Part shown: piece by piece, positions 6,515 to 12,892 of the stretch
Layout of the letters: each line of letters opens with the position of its first letter
Position numbering within the stretch: the first letter of the stretch is position 1
From: an uncultured Clostridia bacterium
GTDB taxonomy: Bacteria; Bacillota; Clostridia; Christensenellales; UBA1242
Assembly (NCBI GenBank): GCA_947625955.1
Contig: CANQQH010000016.1
Location: 1 to 14,575 of the forward strand
DNA length: 14,575 bases
Direction: 5' to 3'
The notes under the pieces: generated by a model
The model's input: the letters and a program-made list of their open reading frames with translations, nothing else
Told to the model about the DNA's origin: nothing
Databases searched by the model: none
Translations under genes and position numbers: made by a program

Positions 6515-8053
6515 TTACTCCTTTACTTCAAGTCTTCCGCCAAACGCGTCTCTCAGTTCGTTTTCGTTGCCCATTTTGCTTTTGGGATTCTCAACTTTGA
6601 AACAATATTTCAGCCCGCGGTCGCCGAAGAACTCACTTATTATCTGCCTGTTCTTGTCGCGAAGCAGGATGTCGATTGTCATTTGGTCTTCCATGAAGAA
6701 GGTTGCAAGCGAGTTTTCAAACTCCACCCTCTTCACCTGCCTTATGCACGAAAGAACGCTCATTTCCTTTTTCTCGCGCAGATATGTGAGCAGTTTTCCA
6801 AGCAGTTGCATTCCGCTCTCGTTTTCTTCATTTGCTTCGGGCACCTTTTCAGGCTCTTTTTGTTCGGGATTGCTCATAGTTGGCTTTTTCTGCTCGGTTG
6901 TTTGCACGATAGCTGCGCCGCTTTTCAAAAGCTTCACTTCTTTTTCAAGCTCGGTTACCCTTTCCATGAGCCCAACATTGTTGAGCGTTTTCACAAACGC
7001 AGTTTCCAAAACTATTCTTGGGCTTATGCTATACCTGAGCTCTGCCTCAACCTCACTCAGCGTGCTTATAGCAGAAACAATCTTGTTATAGTTATCTTCA
7101 ATCGCCTGCGAGCTCATTTTTTCAAACAGGTCCTCGCGCGCAACAACCATTTTCTTGGCGTCTGCCCCGAGGCAAAGGATGATGAGCAAGTCCCTGAAAT
7201 ACGAAATCAAATCCTTGCTGAGCACAAGCGGACTCTTCCCCTGCGACAAGACCTTGTCAAGCTCTTTGAGGCTCTCCCCAAGACTATTTGAAAGCAGCGC
7301 CGAAGCGATGTTGCAAAGTTCCTCTTTTTCAGTTGTTCCAAGCACGTCAACAACACTCTTATATGTCAGCTCACTGCCTGAATATGAAACGCACCTGTCT
7401 GCAACGCTGAGCGTGTCACGAACACTGCCGTCACCCGCGCGCGCAATCATTTCGATTGCTTCCTTTTCTGCGGCGATATTTTCTTCTTTGAAAACCCGCT
7501 GAAGAAGTTTCATAAGTTCGTCAACGCTCACAAGCGAGAAGTCGAAGCGCATGAGCCTTGAAAGAATTGTCGCCGGGATTTTATGCACCTCAGTTGTTGC
7601 CAAAATGAAAACGGCATAGCTTGGTGGCTCTTCAAGGGTTTTGAGCAGCGCGTTGAACGCACTTGGCGAGAGCATGTGCACTTCGTCGATAATATAAACC
7701 TTATACTTGCCGTTCACTGGCGGATACTTCACCTTTTCGCGCAGGTCACGGATTTCGTCAACACCGTTGTTGGATGCGGCGTCGATTTCCAGAATGTCGA
7801 TATTGCTATTTTGCAAGATTTTGCAAGTTTCGCATTTCCATGGCGAGCCATCGACAGGATGTTCGCAGTTGATGGCGCGAGAGAATATTTTCGCGGTTGA
7901 CGTCTTGCCTGTTCCCCTGCTGCCGCAGAACAAATAGGCGTGCCCAATCTTTCCGTTCTTGATTTGGTTTTTGAGCGTTCGAACAACGCGGTCCTGCCCG
8001 ATGACCTCTTCAAAATTCTGTGGTCGATACTTCCTGTATAGTGCTAGATACAT
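6515..8053 (-). CDS. dnaX: DNA polymerase III subunit tau/gamma
   Basis: The clamp-loader ATPase starts MYLALYRKYRPQNFEEVIGQ and is 512 residues long. Walker A GSRGTGKTS is at 44-52, Walker B VYIIDEVHML at about 119-128, and LLKTLEEPP, ATTEVHKIPATILSR and the helical collar follow. The C-terminal part, after a Lys/Glu/Pro-rich linker, would be the tau-specific region. The zinc module is unusual: NCEHPVDGSPWKCETCK keeps Cys63, Cys74 and Cys77, but Trp72 stands where the first Cys of the normal CxxCxxC is expected. The start is ATG 8053, since AGAGG is 5 nt upstream; GTG 8059 is possible, overlapping the sigH stop. It follows sigH by 2 nt and precedes the unknown gene by 4 nt. Confidence 0.96.
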   Translation of the reverse strand: MYLALYRKYRPQNFEEVIGQDRVVRTLKNQIKNGKIGHAYLFCGSRGTGKTSTAKIFSRAINCEHPVDGSPWKCETCKILQNSNIDILEIDAASNNGVDEIRDLREKVKYPPVNGKYKVYIIDEVHMLSPSAFNALLKTLEEPPSYAVFILATTEVHKIPATILSRLMRFDFSLVSVDELMKLLQRVFKEENIAAEKEAIEMIARAGDGSVRDTLSVADRCVSYSGSELTYKSVVDVLGTTEKEELCNIASALLSNSLGESLKELDKVLSQGKSPLVLSKDLISYFRDLLIILCLGADAKKMVVAREDLFEKMSSQAIEDNYNKIVSAISTLSEVEAELRYSISPRIVLETAFVKTLNNVGLMERVTELEKEVKLLKSGAAIVQTTEQKKPTMSNPEQKEPEKVPEANEENESGMQLLGKLLTYLREKKEMSVLSCIRQVKRVEFENSLATFFMEDQMTIDILLRDKNRQIISEFFGDRGLKYCFKVENPKSKMGNENELRDAFGGRLEVKE

Positions 8054-8055
8054 AT

Positions 8056-8604
8056 TCACCTCTTCACTTTCAACTTGATTCTTTGGATTGTGTTGGTTAT
8101 GCTTCGTGGAGTTTTGCTGAGCTTCTTTGCGATGTCTTTTATGTTGAGCCCGTCGAGATAGAGAAGCAGCACTTTTTGTTCGTAGTCGCTGAGCTGCTCC
8201 AAAATAGCGTCCAGCCTCTCCTCTTGCTTTTCCTTGCTCAAAAACTCTTCCTCGGGATTGGACGCGATGCCAAGTTCGGAAATCTCAAACTCGTCTTCTT
8301 CGTCGTTTTTCCTCACGATTGGAACATAGTTGTTAAGCGGCATATTCTTTTTTGTGTTGGCGTGCTTGATTGCGTCGAGGATTTGACGCTTTATGCAAGT
8401 TGTTGCGAACTTTTTGAAAGTCTCGTCGCCGATTGTCCCCTTTGAGTTGTCGAACTTGCGAAAGGCTTCCAAAAGCCCGATCATCCCCTCTTGATAAAGG
8501 TCGTCGCTCGTTCCGCCAACAAGATAAAACCGTCTGCAAATTCCACGAATTATCGAGGCGTAGGACTCAACAAGTTTATTAATGATTTCCTCATCGTCTT
8601 CCAT
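8056..8604 (-). CDS. sigH: RNA polymerase sigma factor, SigH (Spo0H) type
   Basis: This 182-residue sigma-70 family protein has region 2 at about 11-83, with YLVGGTSDDLYQEGMIGLLEAF (split at 27-48) for region 2.2 and FKKFATTCIKRQILDAIK as the region 2.3/2.4 helix. MPLNNYVPI (88-96) is a SigH-like segment, and region 4 (137-182) contains LDGLNIKDIAKKLSKTPRSI as the helix-turn-helix. It lacks regions 1 and 3 and is somewhat shorter than Bacillus SigH (about 218). In Bacillus, SigH serves the transition state and sporulation onset. Position directly after rlmB matches the Bacillus mrnC-rlmB-...-sigH order and supports the call. The start ATG 8604 abuts the rlmB stop TAG, with AGGGTG upstream. 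Promoter specificity in this organism is not visible. Confidence 0.85.
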   Translation of the reverse strand: MEDDEEIINKLVESYASIIRGICRRFYLVGGTSDDLYQEGMIGLLEAFRKFDNSKGTIGDETFKKFATTCIKRQILDAIKHANTKKNMPLNNYVPIVRKNDEEDEFEISELGIASNPEEEFLSKEKQEERLDAILEQLSDYEQKVLLLYLDGLNIKDIAKKLSKTPRSITNTIQRIKLKVKR

Positions 8605-9315
8605 CTATTCACCCTGCCTCAAAACCTCAAACATAACGATTCCCGCCGCAACACTGGCATTGAGCGAATTGAGCTTCCCCTTCATTGGTATCTTGATAAC
8701 CTCGTCGGCAAGTTTTTTGGTGAGGGCAGAAACGCCGTCGCCCTCGCTTCCAATGATGATTGCGATGTTGCCTTTGAGGTTGGTTTCATACATACTTTTG
8801 CCGTTCATGTCGGTTGCATAAACAAAGATGTTTGCGTTTTTGATTTGCTTTATTGCGTCGTTGAGGTTGTTCACCTTGCAAACCTTCACATGGCTCGTTG
8901 CTCCCGCCGATGTTCTTATCACGGTCTCATTCACAAGCACCGAGTTCCTGCTTGGAATCACAACCGCACTCACCCCCGCACACTCAGCACTTCGCAAAAT
9001 ACTACCAAGGTTGTGCGGGTCGCTGATTTTGTCAAGCAGCACCAAAAACTTGCGCCCGTCCTCTTTCAAAATATCGTCAAGAGGAGTGTATTCAAAGTCT
9101 GAAACAATTGTTATGATTCCTTGGTGATGATGAGTCTGGCTGATGCGGTCAAGCGCTTCCTTTGGCGCGAACTCAACGCGGAGCCCCTTTGAGCGCGCAA
9201 GCGAAACAAGCTCACGAACCACCTTGTCGCCAGTTTTGTCTTGAACAATAACCTTGTCGATATTCTTGCTGTTTTCTATCGCTTCGCGCGATTGATTTCT
9301 TCCTTCAACGTTCAT
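8605..9315 (-). CDS. rlmB: 23S rRNA 2'-O-ribose methyltransferase (SpoU/TrmH family)
   Basis: The 236-residue protein has an N-terminal substrate-binding domain (VEGRNQSREAIE at 3-14, HHHQGIITIV at 62-71) and a knotted SPOUT domain. Motif 1 is DPHNLGSILRSAE (99-111), motif 2 IIGSEGDGVS (187-196) and motif 3 IPMKGKLNSLNASVAAGIVMFE (split, 209-230). The family methylates a ribose in the 23S rRNA (Gm2251 in E. coli RlmB) using S-adenosylmethionine; the exact target here is inferred. AGGAG lies 7 nt before ATG 9315, whose A is shared with the stop TAA of mrnC (TAATG). The stop TAG directly abuts the sigH ATG. The neighbourhood is as in Bacillus (yacO). Confidence 0.93.
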   Translation of the reverse strand: MNVEGRNQSREAIENSKNIDKVIVQDKTGDKVVRELVSLARSKGLRVEFAPKEALDRISQTHHHQGIITIVSDFEYTPLDDILKEDGRKFLVLLDKISDPHNLGSILRSAECAGVSAVVIPSRNSVLVNETVIRTSAGATSHVKVCKVNNLNDAIKQIKNANIFVYATDMNGKSMYETNLKGNIAIIIGSEGDGVSALTKKLADEVIKIPMKGKLNSLNASVAAGIVMFEVLRQGE

Positions 9316-9689
9316 TATATTTCTCCTAGCGACAAATTTAGTATTTCATCAAGCCTCTCTTGCTTTTTGCATAGATACAAATAGCCAACAAGCGCCTCGA
9401 AGGCGGTTGCATAGTTATATTCAAAAACTGAATAATTCTTTGCCTTTTGCCCCTTCACGGCGTTGCGCGCGTGGATTGCAACTTCTCTTTCTCCATCAGT
9501 CAACTTGCTTTCAATCGCCTTGAAAACTTTGCATTGCATCCCGGCATTGACCTTTTCCTTCACCATGCGGTTGAGGTCGTTGACCTTATAGTCTCCGCTA
9601 AGGGCGAAGTGCTCGCGAACAAAGAGCGTGTGAACCGCGTCGCCCACGAAGGCAAGAACAAGGGGTTTGAGTTGTTTTATATCGTCCAT
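9315..9689 (-). CDS. mrnC: Mini-ribonuclease 3
   Basis: The 124-residue protein is an RNase III catalytic domain without the double-stranded-RNA-binding domain. LAFVGDAVH carries the catalytic Asp17 (signature DAV), the middle has DLNRMVKEKVNAG and ARNAVKGQKAKN (split), and ATAFEALVGYLYL carries Glu98. In Bacillus, MrnC matures 23S rRNA. An in-frame ATG at 9704 has no ribosome binding site and lies upstream of the predicted transcript start (about 9700). ATG 9689 has AGGTGG just before it, so I choose 9689. It is the first gene of the seven-gene operon, and the promoter at 9707-9735 lies immediately upstream. No cysS precedes it, unlike Bacillus. Confidence 0.92.
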   Translation of the reverse strand: MDDIKQLKPLVLAFVGDAVHTLFVREHFALSGDYKVNDLNRMVKEKVNAGMQCKVFKAIESKLTDGEREVAIHARNAVKGQKAKNYSVFEYNYATAFEALVGYLYLCKKQERLDEILNLSLGEI

Positions 9690-9706
9690 CTTCCACCTAT
9701 ACATTC

Positions 9707-9735
9707 ATTATATCAAAAACAATCCAAAACCGCAA
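9707..9735 (-). promoter_or_regulatory. Sigma-A promoter of the mrnC-recR operon
   Basis: On the minus strand, TTGCGG (9735-9730), a 17-nt spacer and a perfect TATAAT (9712-9707) lie upstream of mrnC. The transcript would start near 9700, about 11 nt before the start codon chosen at 9689. No other clear promoter was noticed inside the tightly packed genes that follow, so it may drive all seven. Confidence 0.75.
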
Positions 9736-9759
9736 GAGCATTGGCATTCAAAACTAAAC

Positions 9760-9784
9760 AAAAAAGCATATCAAAGTGATATGC
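9760..9784 (-). terminator. Intrinsic terminator of the ABC-F gene (repeat copy 1)
   Basis: On the minus strand, GCATATCA-CTT-TGATATGC (9784-9766) is a perfect 8-bp stem followed by six T (9765-9760). It lies 29 nt after the stop of the ABC-F gene and just before the mrnC promoter. The 26 bases 9760-9785 are identical to 11376-11401. Confidence 0.85.
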
Positions 9785-9812
9785 TCCTCATTTTACTAAA
9801 ACTGATGTTTCG

Positions 9813-10484
9813 TCATTGTTGTTTTTTTCCATATTTCTGACTTTCGTTTAACCCTTGTTTTGTTAGCGAATAAACCTTGTCGCAAACTTCATTAATATAT
9901 TTGCGGTCGTGAGAAACGCTAATTATCGCGCCGCCAAAATCTTTCAAAATCTCCCTTATGACAGGGTTTGATGTCGGGCTCAAATTTCGCGTTGGTTCAT
10001 CCAAAACAAGCACATTACATTCATCAATCACCATTTTCAAAAGATACAATTTTGCCAGTTGCCCGCCACTTAGGTCGCCAATTTCGTGCGTCATCTCCTC
10101 AGCCGTGAAACGGCAAACGCCCATCAATGTATAGCAGAGTGTTTTTTCTTCCTTGTTGCCAGCAGGGCAAAGAAAATCAATTGGAGCCATGTTCATGTTC
10201 ATGCACTCTTCATAGTTTTGCGGCATATACCCAACCTTGATGCCTGGTCGACTTTTTATATCTTCATAAATTTGTCTTAGAAGTGTGGTTTTTCCAACGC
10301 CATTCTTGCCAATTATTGCAACTTTTTGAGGGCCCTCAACAAACAATGTTGCATCGTCAACAAGCATCCTGTCCCCTATGGAAATCTTTCTTGCTTTGAT
10401 ATCGCAAACGACCTTCGTATTTGGGAACTCTATTTCAGGAAAACATAGGCCAATTGCAGATTCGGTGTCAACATATGCTGGCAA
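9813..10484 (-). pseudogene. ABC-F ATPase, C-terminal half (out of frame after A9 run)
   Basis: This 223-residue frame carries the second ABC domain: Walker A IGKNGVGKTT (58-67), signature LSGGQ (138-142), Walker B LVLDEPTRN with the catalytic Glu (159-167), and the switch His in SVSHDRKYI. The segment NLSPTSNPVIRE after Walker B is characteristic of some ABC-F proteins. The only start codon near the front is TTG 10484, without a ribosome binding site, and the frame overlaps the N-terminal half. It therefore looks like the second half of one gene. Removing one A from the run at 10488-10496 fuses both halves into a single 500-residue protein. It could be a broken gene, a sequencing or assembly indel, or a gene rescued by slippage. 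Confidence 0.8.
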
Positions 10485-11316
10485 GCCTTTTTTTTTCCAT
10501 CCTTTCTTTTTGTGCCAACAGCCTTTTTACAACTTTATCGCCAGCCCCCGCTTGTATCAATCTATTGATTGTTTCCATTTTGCTTTTATACTGTGCTTCT
10601 TCGAATTTTGCAATTTGATCTTGTTTTTGTTGGCTTCTATAACGTTCATCTACATAAGCAGGAAAAGACCCTCGATAGAAGGTGTATTTGAACTCTGTCT
10701 TTTTTTTCACCTGTTCAAAATGAAGTATGCAATTTGCTGAGTGTTCAATAAATGTCTCGTCGTGCGACACGAAGATGACGGGCTCTTTCCTTGAAAGTAT
10801 AAATTTTTCCAAAATCTCCAAAGTCTCAATATCGATATCATTGGTGGGCTCGTCAAACAAATAGATTGCGGGCTTTTGGTAGGAGATTTTTATGAGTTGC
10901 AACTTGACTTTCTCTCCGCCAGACAACGTTCCTATCTTTTGCTCACCATTGAGCAAATCTGGCGATAGTCCAAAATCCGAAAACGCATTGCTTAGATTGT
11001 TAAAATCATTATAAACATCATAATCAGGTTCAGCATCTGGCTCATCCCTAAGAAAATATTCATAAATAGGGAAGTCGTCCCAGTCCGAACTTAAAAATTG
11101 GTGAAAATATCCAATCGGCTTTTCAATAATAAGGTTCGCGCTAAACTTTGCATATGGAACAAGGCGCGGGTCAACCAATGCCTTTATAAAAGTAGATTTG
11201 CCGTCCCCTTCTTCTCCAATCAAGGCAAGCCTATCGCCCCTGTCAATATTGAAGCTTAGGTCAGTTATGAGTTTTCTGCCCTTGTTCGTTGTAATATTGC
11301 AATTTGATATAATCAT
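10468..11316 (-). pseudogene. ABC-F ATPase, N-terminal half (frameshifted at A9 run)
   Basis: ABC-F proteins are soluble twin-ATPase factors that act on the ribosome; some give antibiotic resistance by protecting the ribosome. This 282-residue frame has Walker A IGEEGDGKST (33-42), signature LSGGEKVKL (131-139), Walker B IYLFDEPTND (151-160), VSHDETFIE (183-191) and the helical linker (225-276) that would lie between the two ABC domains. It leaves frame after MEKK and stops at TGA 10470-10468 with RLASIC as a novel tail. A perfect AGGAGGTGA precedes ATG 11316. No membrane segments are present. The leader between the upstream terminator and the ATG is about 59 nt and shows no obvious attenuator. 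Resistance cannot be inferred from the sequence alone. Confidence 0.85.
10488..10496 (-). other. Run of nine A (coding strand) at the ABC-F frameshift
   Basis: The coding strand reads ATGGAAAAAAAAAGGCTTGCC. With nine A the frame ends 10 codons later; with eight A it continues as MEKKGLPAYVDTESAIG into the second ABC domain. Length arithmetic agrees: 9813-11316 is 1504 nt, one more than 501 codons. Runs of this length are known sites of RNA-polymerase slippage and of sequencing indels. Confidence 0.85.
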
Positions 11317-11375
11317 AAGTTCACCTCCTCGGGCTCAAAATAAGAGATCACTAAAAAGCAAAGTTCGGGCGGTGG

Positions 11376-11400
11376 AAAAAAGCATATCAAAGTGATATGC
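11376..11400 (-). terminator. Intrinsic terminator of the Ig-domain lipoprotein gene (repeat copy 2)
   Basis: On the minus strand the same hairpin, GCATATCA-CTT-TGATATGC (11400-11382), is followed by six T (11381-11376), 12 nt after the stop of the lipoprotein gene. Flanking A/T extends the stem to 12 bp. It is also directly upstream of the ABC-F gene, so ABC-F probably has its own promoter in the short interval 11317-11375; no convincing -35/-10 pair was seen there. Confidence 0.85.
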
Positions 11401-11412
11401 TTTTGAGGTGTT

Positions 11413-12066
11413 TTACAAAGTGGTGTGAATTGTCATGGTGCGGCTGAAACCAGGTATGCTCAATTTGAAAGAATCCTTGGTTATATTTGAAATCGTGTAT
11501 GTCACAGATGTGCTTGATTCATCGCCCTGCACAACTTGGACCTCGATTTTATAAATAATGTTTCCATCTTCGTCAAAACTTTTTGTCATTGAAAAGCTCT
11601 TTCTCTGGGCTTCTGGGGTCAATTCAGGTGCCGTTTCACTGTTGAACATTATCACTTTGTTTTGATCTTTGTTGAAACACATGTATAGCGCAAGGCTTGG
11701 TTCATCACTGTTTTCAACATCTGAATAATAAACATTGTTTTGAACATCCCAAGGTTTAACGGTGTAGTCAACGGTAAGGGTTTCCTCTTTGTAGGTTATG
11801 AGCAGTTTTCTGTTGCCAGGCTTCTCTGTTGAAAACACAGAAACCATATCTTCCTCGACGGCGAAGTTTGTTGCCTTTCCGTCGGCGTCAATATATTTGA
11901 GGATCCCGGCTGAAACATCAAGAGTTTCACCAACATAATATTCTGTTTTGAATTTTTGCACAAGGCTTAGTTTCTTTTCACCACCGCAAGCTGAAAGCAA
12001 AACGGTAGGCAAGCAAATTGCCAAAACAAGCGCAAAAGTGAGTACTATTTTTTTGAAAATTTTCAT
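11413..12066 (-). CDS. Lipoprotein with bacterial Ig-like domain
   Basis: The 217-residue precursor starts MKIFKKIVLTFALVLAICLP and has the lipobox LSAC with the lipidated Cys at 27, so it should be anchored on the outer face of the membrane. The segment about 40-104 (YYVGETLDVSAGILKYID ... GNRKLLITYKEETLTVDYTV) has the pattern of a group 3 bacterial Ig-like domain. The rest (105-217) is beta-rich and unassigned. GGGGAAG precedes the ATG by 7-10 nt. A 9-bp inverted repeat spans the promoter/leader (12068-12104), and the gene ends in the terminator at 11376-11400, so it is probably monocistronic. Its partner or ligand is unknown. Confidence 0.82.
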   Translation of the reverse strand: MKIFKKIVLTFALVLAICLPTVLLSACGGEKKLSLVQKFKTEYYVGETLDVSAGILKYIDADGKATNFAVEEDMVSVFSTEKPGNRKLLITYKEETLTVDYTVKPWDVQNNVYYSDVENSDEPSLALYMCFNKDQNKVIMFNSETAPELTPEAQRKSFSMTKSFDEDGNIIYKIEVQVVQGDESSTSVTYTISNITKDSFKLSIPGFSRTMTIHTTL

Positions 12067-12067
12067 A

Positions 12068-12104
12068 GTTATTCTTCCCCTTTCTTTTCTGTTGAAAGAA
12101 TAAC
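12068..12104. repeat. 9-bp inverted repeat in the lipoprotein promoter/leader
   Basis: GTTATTCTT (12068-12076) and AAGAATAAC (12096-12104) are perfect inverted copies separated by 19 nt. The right copy contains the probable -10 box (minus strand TATTCT, 12102-12097) and the left copy abuts the start codon region. It may be an operator pair; an RNA hairpin is less likely because the right arm lies at or before the transcript start. Confidence 0.45.
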
Positions 12105-12127
12105 ACGATGTGTGGGGTGTTTGTCAA
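12097..12127 (-). promoter_or_regulatory. Probable promoter of the Ig-domain lipoprotein gene
   Basis: On the minus strand a perfect TTGACA (12127-12122) is followed by TATTCT (12102-12097) after 19 nt, which is longer than ideal. The -10 lies inside the inverted repeat at 12068-12104. Confidence 0.45.
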
Positions 12128-12259
12128 GAGATTTTAGCAACATGTTTTTGCATTTTCATCTCGCAAAATATTTTAATAAAATATCGCCTTCGTCTCCATT
12201 ATCAAATTCTTTCTTTGACTTATTCTTTCCCTAAGTTTTTAATCGTTTGCAAATTTTTC

Positions 12260-12769
12260 TCAAATTTTCGCTTTTTCAGCATCTTCTAATTCAATGGCTT
12301 TCTTTTCTTTTTCAATTTTGTTTGAAACCATTTTATAAATTTGTCCTGCAAATTTTTCGGTCTCTTCCTTAGAGCCTTTCTTTGTTCGCAAAAACTTAAC
12401 GCCTTCAGCAATACCTTTTAGGCAATCGTCAACATTGTCTTTTATTCTAAAAAATGTTGTTGGTAGCAATTCAAATTCTTCAGGGTGATATTTGAAAACT
12501 TCACCCAATTCAAACATAGAGTCTGGAAATCTTGCAGAAAAAAGTGAGTCGGTAGCAGGGTTGAATAATCCCCATTCCTTATCATTGATTTTGACAACAG
12601 CAACACAGCCACCGAGAATATTGGCAAAATGACCGACTATCATATTATCGAATTTATTTTTGCAAATTTCCCCTGTTTTTATATTTTTGCAGGTAAATTT
12701 TCCGTCAACAATAGTGGCTTTAAAATCCTGAACAAACTCACGCTCTGCTTTTTCAAGTTCCTCTTCCAT
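12260..12769 (-). CDS. Orphan 169-residue protein, WG-repeat-like segment
   Basis: I do not recognise the family. The protein is acidic at the start (MEEELEKAEREF), has CVAVVKINDKEWGLFNPATD in the middle (about 55-74), which looks like a single WG-type beta repeat, and ends in a highly charged helix (KIEKEKKAIELEDAEKAKI). No signal peptide or membrane segment is seen. The frame stays open far upstream, antisense to the amidase gene, but that part is not coding-like. ATG 12769 is the first plausible start, though it has no clear ribosome binding site. The gene is more AT-rich than its neighbours. It is divergent from the amidase gene, and 193 bases without a recognised gene follow it (12067-12259), holding only the lipoprotein promoter and a weak AT-only hairpin at 12168-12184. 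Confidence 0.65.
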   Translation of the reverse strand: MEEELEKAEREFVQDFKATIVDGKFTCKNIKTGEICKNKFDNMIVGHFANILGGCVAVVKINDKEWGLFNPATDSLFSARFPDSMFELGEVFKYHPEEFELLPTTFFRIKDNVDDCLKGIAEGVKFLRTKKGSKEETEKFAGQIYKMVSNKIEKEKKAIELEDAEKAKI

Positions 12770-12802
12770 GATTTTGTCAAGGGGGTTAGTTGAAAAATTG
12801 AT

Positions 12803-12814
12803 ATTTTGCAAAAT
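12803..12814. promoter_or_regulatory. 12-bp perfect palindrome between divergent genes
   Basis: ATTTTGCAAAAT reads the same on both strands. It sits in the 123-nt interval between the start of the orphan gene (12769, minus) and that of the amidase (12893, plus), right after TTGATA (12798-12803). Such a dyad could bind a regulator of both genes; there is no direct evidence. Confidence 0.35.
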
Positions 12815-12892
12815 GCATATTAAATGAGAAAGAAAAAGCGGAAAATTATAAATCTTTATCATATTGAAAAAAAGCGCAAATATACTAATAGC

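Noticed and set aside
6884..6890. Possible programmed -1 frameshift site in dnaX (coding strand GAAAAAG)
   Set aside because: It does not fit a good X-XXY-YYZ slippery heptamer, no stimulatory stem-loop was seen, and Bacillota DnaX normally needs no gamma product.
6389..7291. 300-codon plus-strand open frame
   Set aside because: It is antisense to dnaX and the start of the unknown gene, has no ribosome binding site and no recognisable domain.
8491..9102. 203-codon plus-strand open frame
   Set aside because: It is antisense to rlmB and sigH, both of which show full family motifs.
9690..9704. Upstream ATG 9704 as the mrnC start
   Set aside because: It has no ribosome binding site and lies before the transcript start expected from the TTGCGG-17-TATAAT promoter.
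12168..12184. ATATTTT-AAT-AAAATAT hairpin as terminator of the orphan gene
   Set aside because: The stem is only A/T, 7 bp, with a poor U-tract on the minus strand, and lies 76 nt past the stop; too weak to call.
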